Below, piece by piece: positions 1 through 7,654 of a stretch of DNA of 64,000 nt. The notes below the pieces were generated by a model, which searched no databases, was not told the origin of the DNA, and saw nothing but the letters and a program-made list of their open reading frames with translations. The translations under genes were made by a program, and so were the position numbers. Origin of the DNA: CAYYJR01 sp964472305 (lineage in GTDB: Bacteria > Armatimonadota > Hebobacteria > CAIYQO01); contig CAYYJR010000021.1 of the NCBI GenBank assembly GCA_964472305.1, positions 1 to 64,000 on the forward strand. Direction: 5' to 3'. Positions within the stretch are counted from its first letter, which is position 1, and each line of letters opens with the position of its first letter.

Positions 1-1300
1 CTACTGAGTGCAGGAGATCATCCTTAACTGTATATTGTTGCACGGTTTGTCCGGTTTCTAAGTTGATACGTCGCATTACTTTTTCGTTGGATATCCCGCT
101 TGCCGCGTTTATCAGCCATTTCTCATCCGGCGTAACTTGGAACTGTGCGCCAGCCTTTATCACCCGCCGGAGCGTTCCTGTTGTCAAATCCCATTCGCGC
201 ACTATATCGTCAGATGTCCCTAACAATAACGAATGGCCGCCTCGTATTAATGCTGCCGACCATGCTGGGTTGGCTTGCCTGGTGAACCGTTGTATTAGTT
301 CTCCAGTCTGCATGTGCCATATGACAATGCGGTTTGCGTAAGTTCCCAACACATATTGACCATCCGGCGAGAAGGAAGCGGATAGTAGAATGTCATGCAG
401 CAAGGCTTGTGGATCCTTATAGACACAGCGTACTGTCCTAGTTGTTACATCCCAAAGTGAGGCTGCCGTCTGCTGTATCGTCAACACCGTCATTCCGTCA
501 GGTGCGAAGCTCGTTCCGCGCAGGAATGTATTGGTTGAGGCGAATCGGCGTATCACCTGACCAGTCCCTCGGTCGCGTAGCCAAACGCTGTTATCAGTCA
601 AATCACTGCTGCCAGTTAGGATGGCGGTTCCATCCGGCGAGAAGGCCACCTGATTGATGGGTGCCTCGTGTCCGGTATATGTATTTAGTAGTTCACCCGT
701 TTCCAGATTCCAAAGTCTGACATGGCAGTCTTGGCCTCCTGCCAGCGCATACCGACCATCAGTTGAGAGCGCCAGTGCGTTGATTTGGCAGGGGTGAGTA
801 ATATTCTGAATGGGCTTGTTGGCTGCTAAATCATACAGGACAATCCTGAATTCATACGGATACGAGTTCTGTGCAGCTAGCAGATATCGTCCGTTACGAG
901 ATATACTTGGATTCGTAATGTGTCGACCTTGAACGCTGAACCGACGTATTACAGCTCCACTGCTAACATTAAACTCAACAATTTCTCCGCCGCACCCCCC
1001 AACATACACAGATTGGAGATCAATCGAGAAAAATGCGAACGATAACCAGATGGCCCCAGTCGCGAACCGCCTAAGTTCGCGTCCGGTAGCAACCTCCCAT
1101 AATATGGCGATACCCCCAGAGTTTCGGTCGACAGAAATTAAGTAACGATTATCAGGTGAGAGAGCAATCATTCCTGGTTGATGACCCAACTGCACCATTA
1201 ATATAGGAGAAGTTTGGTAATTAATAAGTTGTCCGTAGGCGAGTTCGATAGAGATGAGAAGCAGAAATTGAACGAAGATTAATTGTATTTGTCGCTTCAT
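1..1300 (-). CDS. Secreted WD40-repeat propeller protein, 3' end outside window
   Basis: I translated this frame from the ATG at 1300 and found no stop before the window edge, giving at least 433 residues. An N-terminal hydrophobic stretch (MKRQIQLIFVQFLLLISIEL) looks like a signal peptide. The rest is a run of WD40-type blades with repeated SPDGT/SPDN turns, LWxxxTG strand ends and GHEAPINQVAFSPDG, the classical WD40 grammar. It should therefore be an exported beta-propeller, presumably a binding scaffold; no catalytic domain is visible. The start overlaps the stop of the upstream propeller gene as ATGA, so the two are translationally coupled. Codons are more AT-rich than in the neighbours (many TTA, ATA, AAT), which hints at a different history. 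Partner and exact role are unknown. Confidence 0.8.
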   Translation of the reverse strand, partial: MKRQIQLIFVQFLLLISIELAYGQLINYQTSPILMVQLGHQPGMIALSPDNRYLISVDRNSGGIAILWEVATGRELRRFATGAIWLSFAFFSIDLQSVYVGGCGGEIVEFNVSSGAVIRRFSVQGRHITNPSISRNGRYLLAAQNSYPYEFRIVLYDLAANKPIQNITHPCQINALALSTDGRYALAGGQDCHVRLWNLETGELLNTYTGHEAPINQVAFSPDGTAILTGSSDLTDNSVWLRDRGTGQVIRRFASTNTFLRGTSFAPDGMTVLTIQQTAASLWDVTTRTVRCVYKDPQALLHDILLSASFSPDGQYVLGTYANRIVIWHMQTGELIQRFTRQANPAWSAALIRGGHSLLLGTSDDIVREWDLTTGTLRRVIKAGAQFQVTPDEKWLINAASGISNEKVMRRINLETGQTVQQYTVKDDLLHSV

Positions 1301-2031
1301 ACTAAACTCCCTGATAATATGTTAGCCATGAACACCCGTCGGCTATCCGGGGTAAAACAGGCAGTGCTGATTCGCCCGAATGTGCCCGTAAATTCCCGCA
1401 CCAGTTCTCCGGTGTCCAGACGCCAGAGGCAAAGCGCTTCACGCTGGACATCCTCTGTGCGATAGGTTTCCCCGGTGAGAATGAAACGACTGTCCGGAGC
1501 GATTGCGATAGCCGTCACTTTGTCATACCGACCGATAACTCGCACAGTATTCCCTGTTTGGGCATCGAGAAGAATTGCCTTGCCGGCTCTTCTTTGCGCA
1601 AGCACATACTGATCATTCGGAGAGACCGCCATCTTCTCAAACCAGTCCGTGTCATACGCCTGCCATTGCACGGCACCCGTAGATATATCACAGAGTCGGA
1701 TGCCCACGCCGACCTGGAGAAACTGACGGGTCTGCCGCCGCAACGCTACTCCCATCGTCGATCGCGGAAACTGGTATCGGCGGAGTTCGCGTCCGGTAGC
1801 CGTGTCCCACAGGCAAACGATGCCTGCATTGCAGCCCGTCAAGACCAGTCGTTCATCCGGAGTCATGGCGATGGCATTGACCGCCCCCAGGTTTCCTTGC
1901 TGTGCGGTCAGACGGGCTTCGGTGCCGGCGGCGACCCCCTCCCAACCGGTCGCGGCGACAACGGGGAGCATAGCAGCGAGTAGAAGCCACCACACTCTGA
2001 TGCGCAAGCCAAACTGCAGGTTTAGCCTCAT
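1297..2031 (-). CDS. Short secreted WD40-type propeller protein
   Basis: The 244-residue product starts with a positively charged n-region and hydrophobic core (VWWLLLAAMLPVVAATGW), a signal peptide, then about four WD40-like blades (AIAMTPDERLVLTGCNAGIVCLWDTATG, broken here only by length rules, and CLWRLDTGELVREF). The chosen ATG has AAGGAG seven bases upstream. Four blades are too few for a closed propeller. It ends at ANILSGSLV directly on the ATG of the next propeller gene (ATGA overlap). It may therefore be half of a propeller completed by its neighbour, or a gene split by an old frameshift. Both lie downstream of the prepilin-propeller gene in the same direction, probably one transcript. 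Function is not assigned. Confidence 0.75.
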   Translation of the reverse strand: MRLNLQFGLRIRVWWLLLAAMLPVVAATGWEGVAAGTEARLTAQQGNLGAVNAIAMTPDERLVLTGCNAGIVCLWDTATGRELRRYQFPRSTMGVALRRQTRQFLQVGVGIRLCDISTGAVQWQAYDTDWFEKMAVSPNDQYVLAQRRAGKAILLDAQTGNTVRVIGRYDKVTAIAIAPDSRFILTGETYRTEDVQREALCLWRLDTGELVREFTGTFGRISTACFTPDSRRVFMANILSGSLV

Positions 2032-2141
2032 TCAGCGACTCCTTCGACAGTATTGATGATCCCCTGACCTCGCGAAACCGAGCCTTCTCGGCGAAGCCGG
2101 GGGAATTGAGACGATTTTTTCGCGGCGAGAGGGTGCCGTTC

Positions 2142-3596
2142 TCATCGCCAAAGCACCGGAACATCTTCCCCGATGTTATTCGTCAGGCGGAGCTGATCGG
2201 AACCATCGGCGTTCATGACATAGGTTTCAACGTCGCCGCCGTCCCGAGTGGTCCAGAAGGCGATATTGCTTCCATCAGGGCTCCAGCATGCCGGTCGGTC
2301 CGTAGCGCTGTTATTTGACAGATTGATCTGATTTGTGCCGTCGGCATTACAGACATAGACTTCGCTGTTGCCGTCGCGGAGGGAATAGAAAAGGATTTTA
2401 TTCCCATCGGCGTTCCAGGCGATCGGGACATCATCGCCAGCGGCGTTCGTCAGGCGGACCGGACTGCTTCCATCGGCATTCATCACATACATCTCGATAT
2501 CGCTATCCCGATTTGACAGGAAGAGAATTTTGCTGCCATCCGGGCTCCAGGCGACGGGCAGATCATTAGCGGCATTATTCGAAAGGTTCGTCTGCCCGGT
2601 ACCATCGGTATTCATGGCATAGACTTCATTATTGCCATCGCGTACGGACCGGAACAGGATTTTTGTGCCGGTCGGGTTCCAGGCGACAGGGTCGTCGCTG
2701 GCCGCATTATTCGAGAGATTCTTCAGATTCGAGCCATCGATGTCCATGACGACAACTTCCGTATCAGTGCCGACCGAATACCGAATGAGTACTTGCTTGC
2801 CATTCGGGCTGAAGGCACACGGCGCATCGTTACCGGGATTATTCGTCAACCGGGTGGGAGTGCTGCCGTCGATAGTAATGAGATATACCTCGTAATTGCC
2901 GTCGCGATTGGTCCAGTCGAGAATTGAACTCCCGTCCGGACTCCAGCATTTTGGGCCGTCTGCGTAAGCACTATTGGTGATGTTGGTTTCCGATGAGCCA
3001 TCCGGGTTCAGCAGCACAATCTCATCGCTGCCGTTTCGCCTGCCCTTAATGGCGAGTTTATTCAACACAATATCGCGGAAGGCATCTGCCGCGCGACCTG
3101 CAGCAACGTGTCCGTCTACGAAGGCCATCACAATGCGGTCGTTATGGCGTGCATCCAGGTCAGCAGCCATTGAGGCCATGTTATTTGCGCTGACCTTGCC
3201 ATCCGCGAGCAACAAGATGCACGTCGTATCATTGCCAATGTCTCCTAGTGCCTTACCGGCAATGCCGGTATGGTATGCATATGCGTTTATGATTGTTTTG
3301 CCCAGGGTCGGGCATTGCAGTATTTGGGGAGATAGGGACTTAATAGCTGGCCACACCTGCGCGGTGGTGGGAAGCATCTCGTCATTATCCTGCGCATACA
3401 TCAAGATGCCGATGGCAATCTGCCGTTGATTGTTCACACAGGTCGCCTGCCGCGCCTTCTCGCGCGCCTTGCCGAACACGGGGAAAAGCAGCGCCGCCAG
3501 CACGGCGATAATCGCGATGACGACCAGCAATTCAATGAGGGTAAATCCGCGAGACGTGCGTATATTCCACGCGCGTTGACCGGATGGGTGAAGCAT
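2142..3596 (-). CDS. Type IV prepilin-like protein fused to PD40/TolB-type beta-propeller
   Basis: The 484-residue protein has a class III prepilin leader and helix (RGFTLIELLVVIAIIAVLAALL, shown over its length at residues 17-38), then FPVFGKAREKARQATC and the MYAQDNDEMLP segment usual in Armatimonadota pseudopilin-like proteins. A DARHNDRIVMAFVDGHV segment around residue 150 resembles the HxnDG motif of these families. From about residue 190 there are six PD40/TolB-like repeats, each with a W-SPDGS-ILFxSxRDGNxEVY pattern and a TRLTNN or NLSNNA strand. I chose the ATG at 3596 rather than an upstream one because AGGGAG stands seven bases before it. The prepilin helix would anchor or assemble the protein and the propeller would face outward. 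The fusion is unusual; the propeller ligand is unknown. Confidence 0.8.
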   Translation of the reverse strand: MLHPSGQRAWNIRTSRGFTLIELLVVIAIIAVLAALLFPVFGKAREKARQATCVNNQRQIAIGILMYAQDNDEMLPTTAQVWPAIKSLSPQILQCPTLGKTIINAYAYHTGIAGKALGDIGNDTTCILLLADGKVSANNMASMAADLDARHNDRIVMAFVDGHVAAGRAADAFRDIVLNKLAIKGRRNGSDEIVLLNPDGSSETNITNSAYADGPKCWSPDGSSILDWTNRDGNYEVYLITIDGSTPTRLTNNPGNDAPCAFSPNGKQVLIRYSVGTDTEVVVMDIDGSNLKNLSNNAASDDPVAWNPTGTKILFRSVRDGNNEVYAMNTDGTGQTNLSNNAANDLPVAWSPDGSKILFLSNRDSDIEMYVMNADGSSPVRLTNAAGDDVPIAWNADGNKILFYSLRDGNSEVYVCNADGTNQINLSNNSATDRPACWSPDGSNIAFWTTRDGGDVETYVMNADGSDQLRLTNNIGEDVPVLWR

Positions 3597-3668
3597 ATTG
3601 TTCTCCCTGCTGAAGATGATGACCGCGCGGGTGGAACGACCGCCGGCGCGGTCCAGGAAACCAATCCA

Positions 3669-3697
3669 ATAGTACAAAATCAGTTATAAAAAAGCAA
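3669..3697 (-). promoter_or_regulatory. Sigma70-type promoter for the prepilin-propeller gene
   Basis: Reading the minus strand there is TTGCTT, 17 bases, then TACTAT, which would start RNA near 3662, about 65 bases before the ATG at 3596. It lies in the short AT-rich gap between the FecR-like gene and the prepilin gene. Confidence 0.5.
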
Positions 3698-3788
3698 TAT
3701 TCCAAAGAGGTTTAATGGTAAGCTATGCCACCATAGCGTTATTCAGGCAGGTGAAGTCGAAGCGCACCTGCTGATTCCGCCCGAGACA

Positions 3789-4742
3789 TTACGGCTTCTT
3801 AACCGCGTCCAGCCGGGCGAGGGCGTGCTGGAAGGCGGCTTCTTGCGGTCGCATCCGGACCAGTTGCCGATAGACCAGGATCGCGTTATCGCGTAAGCCA
3901 TTGGTCTCATATAGCGCTGCCAGCAGCAGGCAAGGCGTGAGGTCGGCAGGATCCTGCGTTTGCATGGCCTGGTAAGTGCGTGCTTCAGCGGTGACGGCAT
4001 CGCGGGTTGGCAGGTCGAGCAACTCGAAGAAGGCGAAGGCCATGGTGAGCATGGTCTCGCCGCGGAAGGCGCGCACTTCCCAGTAGTAGGCGATGCCGGC
4101 CTGCAGGGACGCCTCTTCGGCGGGGTAGGCCAGTTCGCACTGTGGGACGGCATGCTGCCAGAGTGGTTGGTGGCGACTGTCAAACAGGGCAACCACATAC
4201 TGATCCGCTTGCTTGATCGGCGTCCAGCGGAAGAGCGGTCGGTCGGTAAGCACCTTGGTGTCTGCCAGGGTGAGCGGAATCAGTGTTTCTTGTTGGGGGT
4301 CGCCGCGCATGAGAATGCCGCCGCCGCGGGAGTTCAGATGTTGTTGCGCCGTTTGCAGCAGCGTGCCGGTCCGTGTGCCTCCGGGAGACGCCAGCGTTTG
4401 CTTGGCTCCATGCAGGATGCCGCATGTGCCGGTCTGCAACGATGCTTTCGTGCGCGGGTGTAATTTCTCGCGATGCCCGTCCGCGAAAAAGACGGTCATG
4501 GCTTGCGATTTGGCACCTACCGAGAGCAGATCGCCAGGGTAGAGCAGCATCATGAGGCGGGCAGGCTGCCAGCGTTGTGCCGTCACCGGTTTCACCTGCA
4601 CGTCACCCGACAGGCTGGAGAGCATCCCGATGGCCGTGTGCGCCGCGGTCGGCCGGCGCTGCAAGCCGGCATGTCCTGCGGCAGATGCCAGAACCAGCAG
4701 GAGCAGGCATCCGGTCATCAACCGTCGATACATCCTCGACAT
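3789..4742 (-). CDS. FecR-like periplasmic domain protein with C-terminal TPR-like helices
   Basis: The 317-residue product has a signal peptide (LMTGCLLLLVLASAAGHAG). From about residue 38 a FecR-like fold follows: SLSGDVQVKP, then LLYPGDLLSVGAKSQAMTVFFADG, the pattern of a FecR sandwich domain. The last 80 residues are helical and TPR-like (CLLLAALYETNGLRDNAILVYRQL). The ATG has GAGGTG six bases upstream. FecR-like proteins of this type are often encoded beside CHASE2-cyclases, and here the cyclase gene ends 71 bases upstream. I infer that it acts outside the membrane with that sensor, for example as ligand-binding partner, but nothing in the sequence proves interaction. Confidence 0.7.
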   Translation of the reverse strand: MSRMYRRLMTGCLLLLVLASAAGHAGLQRRPTAAHTAIGMLSSLSGDVQVKPVTAQRWQPARLMMLLYPGDLLSVGAKSQAMTVFFADGHREKLHPRTKASLQTGTCGILHGAKQTLASPGGTRTGTLLQTAQQHLNSRGGGILMRGDPQQETLIPLTLADTKVLTDRPLFRWTPIKQADQYVVALFDSRHQPLWQHAVPQCELAYPAEEASLQAGIAYYWEVRAFRGETMLTMAFAFFELLDLPTRDAVTAEARTYQAMQTQDPADLTPCLLLAALYETNGLRDNAILVYRQLVRMRPQEAAFQHALARLDAVKKP

Positions 4743-4800
4743 GATTCACCTCTTGATCGTAAGGAACGACGCATCGCTCTGCAAGAGAAGCACAGTCTGC

Positions 4801-4809
4801 ATTATAACA
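4801..4809 (-). promoter_or_regulatory. Extended -10 promoter candidate for the FecR-like gene
   Basis: The minus strand reads TGTTATAAT, a TGn-extended perfect -10, about 58 bases before the ATG at 4742. No good -35 is present. It would allow separate expression from the upstream cyclase. Confidence 0.35.
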
Positions 4810-4813
4810 TCAC

Positions 4814-6694
4814 TCAGTGGATTTGTCGTTCGGTCGGCGTCACTTCCGGTGCCGGTTGACTGGTGCCGTATGCGCGCACCGCGTAGGCACGCACCGGGGT
4901 GTCTTTGACCCGGACATCATAGGGACCCTCCACCACCATGGGCGCTCGCACTGCCCGGTACGTCGCTTCGCTGATGAGGATGCGGGTGCCTAATGCTTTA
5001 TTCGCCCCTTCCAGGCGGGCCGCGAAATTCACCGTGTCGCCGATGACGGTATATTCCATGCGCTCCGCGATACCGACCTGCCCGACAACGGCTGGTCCGC
5101 TGTGGATGGCGATGCCGATATCCAGGCCGTGAATGCCGCGCGCTTCCCACTGGCGCGCCAGGGCGGCAAAGGCCTGTTGAACCTCCAATGCGCAGCGCAC
5201 GGCATAATCGGGGTGGTCCGGCAGATCTTGCGGGGCTCCAAAAATCGCCATCACCGCGTCGCCGATATACTTGTCCACGGTTCCCTGGTGACGAAAGACC
5301 AGGGGGACAACCACGGAAAAATATTCATTGAGCAATTGTACGGCAAGATGCTGATCCGCCTGTTCGCAGAATGGGGTGAAGCCGCGGATGTCGGTGAAGA
5401 GCACGGAGACTGTTCGACGCTCTCCGCCCAGGTCGGGCAGCGTGCCGTGCGCGAGCAATTGATTGGCGACGCTGGGAGAGATAAACTTCCCCAGGATGTC
5501 GTGAACAAAGCGTCGCTGACGATCTTCCACCAGATACCGGTAGGTATAGGAGATCGCATAGAGCGCAATCGACGAGAAGATCGGCGTGATGACCGGAACC
5601 ACGATATCGTCGTGGAAGAGCACAACGGCACCGATCAGCCAGACGGCCAGCAAGACGCCGGTCGCCAGCAGGCTTACAAGCGGGCGGAGGTAGAAGTAGC
5701 ACCAACCGATGAGCACGCAAAACAGGAGGAGTGCCATAGCAGGCTGCCAGGACGGGATGTAGATTAATGGCCGGTGATCGAGCAGGGTGGCGATGGTATT
5801 CGCGTGTATTTCGACTCCAGCCATATCGGATTGGCGGTTGATGAGGCGTTGGTTAGAAAACGGAGTTGAGTAATAATCCTGGCAGCCGGTATAGCGGGCG
5901 CCGATCAGCACAATCTTGCCGCGCAACGCTTGCGACAATTTCGCCGTATCATCCTCCGACCAGTATCGATCGATGAGACGGTAAAAAGAAACCTCGTGGA
6001 AAGTCTGCGACGGACCGACATAATTGATCGGCATCTGCCGGGATAGCGTGTGTGGGTCAAGGCGCAGGCCGGCTCTTCCCGCGACAAGGGTGGCGAAACT
6101 CCAGACGGGCACGTCGGTCGTAGCCTCGCATAACGCTTGTTGGCGAATACATCCATCGTCATCCGCGTACAGATCGGCAAAGCCGATCTGCCGGGAGGGA
6201 TCGGCGAGTGCATAGCGCAATTGGTCCGTTGGCTGCAGCAACTGACGGCGCCCATCCGCGCGATTCTTCCACATGCTGATCATGATCAACTGCGGTGACC
6301 CGGAAAACGCCGCGGCTAATTGACGATCGTTGTCCGGCAGCCAGCGCTCCAGAGAGATGGTCTGCAGCACATCGAGGCCGATGGCTTTGACCCCGATTCC
6401 GCGCAGGCGGGTGACCACTTGCGTAAAGTAGGGTCCCCAGAAGATGAGTGGTTCTTCGAGACGATCCAACGACGGATCGTCGATCGTGACCAGCACGATC
6501 TGCGGTTGGGTGGCTGAGGTGCGTGCGCCACGCAGCAGAAAGCGCAGATCGACGGCCTGCTGCTCCAGGCGTTGAAAGACGCCTTGCCACGTCAGGAGTG
6601 CGATGAGCAGGTATCCCAGCACACTGATGAGCAGCCAGGCAACGGCATGCCTGGTGATGGTGTCAGCGCGTAACCCACGAAACAACCACTGCAT
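4814..6694 (-). CDS. CHASE2-domain adenylate/guanylate cyclase, membrane sensor
   Basis: The 626-residue product has an N-terminal membrane helix (residues about 18-36), an extracytoplasmic CHASE2 domain (about 40-310, starting with the typical LEQQAVDLRFLLRG), two to three membrane helices (about 318-390, including MALLLFCVLIGWCYFYL and LLATGVLLAVWLIGAVVLF), and a class III nucleotide cyclase domain (about 430-600). Catalytic metal-binding aspartates are present in VLFTDIRGFTPF and YIGDAVMAIFG, and EYTVIGDTVNFAARLE carries the usual transition-state region. It would sense an external signal and make cAMP or cGMP in the cytoplasm. Downstream lies a FecR-like gene, a common pairing. The start has no Shine-Dalgarno sequence; see the leaderless promoter entry. 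Confidence 0.88.
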   Translation of the reverse strand: MQWLFRGLRADTITRHAVAWLLISVLGYLLIALLTWQGVFQRLEQQAVDLRFLLRGARTSATQPQIVLVTIDDPSLDRLEEPLIFWGPYFTQVVTRLRGIGVKAIGLDVLQTISLERWLPDNDRQLAAAFSGSPQLIMISMWKNRADGRRQLLQPTDQLRYALADPSRQIGFADLYADDDGCIRQQALCEATTDVPVWSFATLVAGRAGLRLDPHTLSRQMPINYVGPSQTFHEVSFYRLIDRYWSEDDTAKLSQALRGKIVLIGARYTGCQDYYSTPFSNQRLINRQSDMAGVEIHANTIATLLDHRPLIYIPSWQPAMALLLFCVLIGWCYFYLRPLVSLLATGVLLAVWLIGAVVLFHDDIVVPVITPIFSSIALYAISYTYRYLVEDRQRRFVHDILGKFISPSVANQLLAHGTLPDLGGERRTVSVLFTDIRGFTPFCEQADQHLAVQLLNEYFSVVVPLVFRHQGTVDKYIGDAVMAIFGAPQDLPDHPDYAVRCALEVQQAFAALARQWEARGIHGLDIGIAIHSGPAVVGQVGIAERMEYTVIGDTVNFAARLEGANKALGTRILISEATYRAVRAPMVVEGPYDVRVKDTPVRAYAVRAYGTSQPAPEVTPTERQIH

Positions 6695-6701
6695 ACGAGG
6701 A

Positions 6702-6730
6702 ATGATAAAGGATTATGGGGTATTTGTCAG
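6702..6730 (-). promoter_or_regulatory. Promoter placing the RNA start at the cyclase ATG (leaderless)
   Basis: The minus strand has CTGACA, exactly 17 bases, then TATCAT, followed by seven bases and the ATG at 6694. The predicted first RNA base is therefore the A of the start codon. No ribosome binding site precedes the ATG, which agrees with a leaderless message. Confidence 0.45.
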
Positions 6731-6892
6731 CAGGAAGCCCTATCGCTCTTCAGCGTCACCGCAGAGATCTTGCACACCGGACGTCCGGCTGTGACAGCAT
6801 ACGGCATATCGGAGAGGAAGTGTCGGGAAGAAGGCGAATAGGATGTATGGCGTCATATCAGCATTGGCTGCCGCGGTCAAGCAGTCAATGCC

Positions 6893-6913
6893 CCATCGCC
6901 CGGCGGGCGATGG
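6893..6913. other. Hairpin ahead of the KdsC-like gene
   Basis: CCATCGCCC, three bases, GGGCGATGG form a perfect nine-pair GC-rich hairpin about 18 bases before the ribosome binding site of the gene at 6941. The surrounding gap (6731..6940) has no convincing gene. It may be a leader structure or a remnant terminator. Confidence 0.3.
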
Positions 6914-6940
6914 CACGATCAATCGCGATGGGAGGGAGCG

Positions 6941-7513
6941 ATGATGTTGGTAGATCGGCTGGCGACGGTGAAGCTCCTGGCATGTGCCGTGGAGGGAGTC
7001 ATTACCGATGGCAGCATTCAGTATGGCACCGGGAACATTGAAATCCGCTCGTTTAATTTACGCGACAGCCTGGCGATGAAGCTGGCGCGGGCGAATGGTT
7101 TGCCGGTTGCCTGGATCACCGGTCGCCGGTCGCCGCCGGTGGCGCGGCATGCCGATGAATTAAACGTGCGGCTGTATGCGGACGTGCTCAACAAAGAAGC
7201 GGTGCTGCGGGGGGCGGTCGAGGATTTCGGCGTCTCCCTGGAGGAAATCGCCTATCTCGGCGACGATATTAACGATCTACCCGCGTTGCGCCTGGTCGGG
7301 TTGCCGATTGCGGTGGCGGACGCCGCGCCGGAAGTGTTGGCGGCGGCTGCCCACGTGACGCAGGCTCCGGGTGGCGCGGGGGCTATTCGCGAAGTGGTGG
7401 AGTGGATCTTCCGCAGCCGGCAGTGTTGGGATCGCGCGATCGAGGTGTATCTGACCAACGTGCACACGCCGACGATTGCCGGCCGGGTGCGCCGGATGAA
7501 CGAAGAAGAATAA
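6941..7513 (+). CDS. KdsC/YrbI-like HAD protein lacking the catalytic aspartate
   Basis: The 190-residue protein follows the KdsC (3-deoxy-manno-octulosonate-8-phosphate phosphatase) fold over its length: IEIRSFNLRDSLAMKLAR, WITGRRSPPVARHA, the NKEAVL lysine and the GDDINDLPAL metal motif. The first HAD motif, normally DVDGVLTDG, reads A16-V-E18-G-V-I-T-D-G. The Asp nucleophile is replaced by Ala and the second Asp by Glu, so it should not form a phospho-aspartate. I checked the codons (gcc gtg gag). The gene is otherwise intact, with GGAGGG ahead of the ATG; an ATG three bases later is also possible. It may be a structural, regulatory or substrate-binding paralogue. No Kdo genes are nearby. 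Confidence 0.75.
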   Translation: MMLVDRLATVKLLACAVEGVITDGSIQYGTGNIEIRSFNLRDSLAMKLARANGLPVAWITGRRSPPVARHADELNVRLYADVLNKEAVLRGAVEDFGVSLEEIAYLGDDINDLPALRLVGLPIAVADAAPEVLAAAAHVTQAPGGAGAIREVVEWIFRSRQCWDRAIEVYLTNVHTPTIAGRVRRMNEEE

Positions 7514-7522
7514 TCAGGCAAC

Positions 7523-7560
7523 GGGCGCGGCTCTGGCGGTTAACCGCCAGAGCCGCGCCC
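7523..7560. terminator. Perfect palindrome between convergent genes, bidirectional terminator candidate
   Basis: A 19-base arm (7523..7541) is followed at once by its exact reverse complement (7542..7560), effectively a 17-pair stem with a TTAA loop. It sits ten bases after the KdsC-like stop and upstream of the convergent gene end at 7655. There is no T-run on either side, so it is not a textbook intrinsic terminator. Confidence 0.6.
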
Positions 7561-7654
7561 GCCTGCGATCTGCCGTGCCCCAGCGCATGATGCCGCCGAA
7601 TGCTGAATCAATCGCGGTCTCGACGATGGAGCCGCCGAGGGATTCCGCAGGCCG

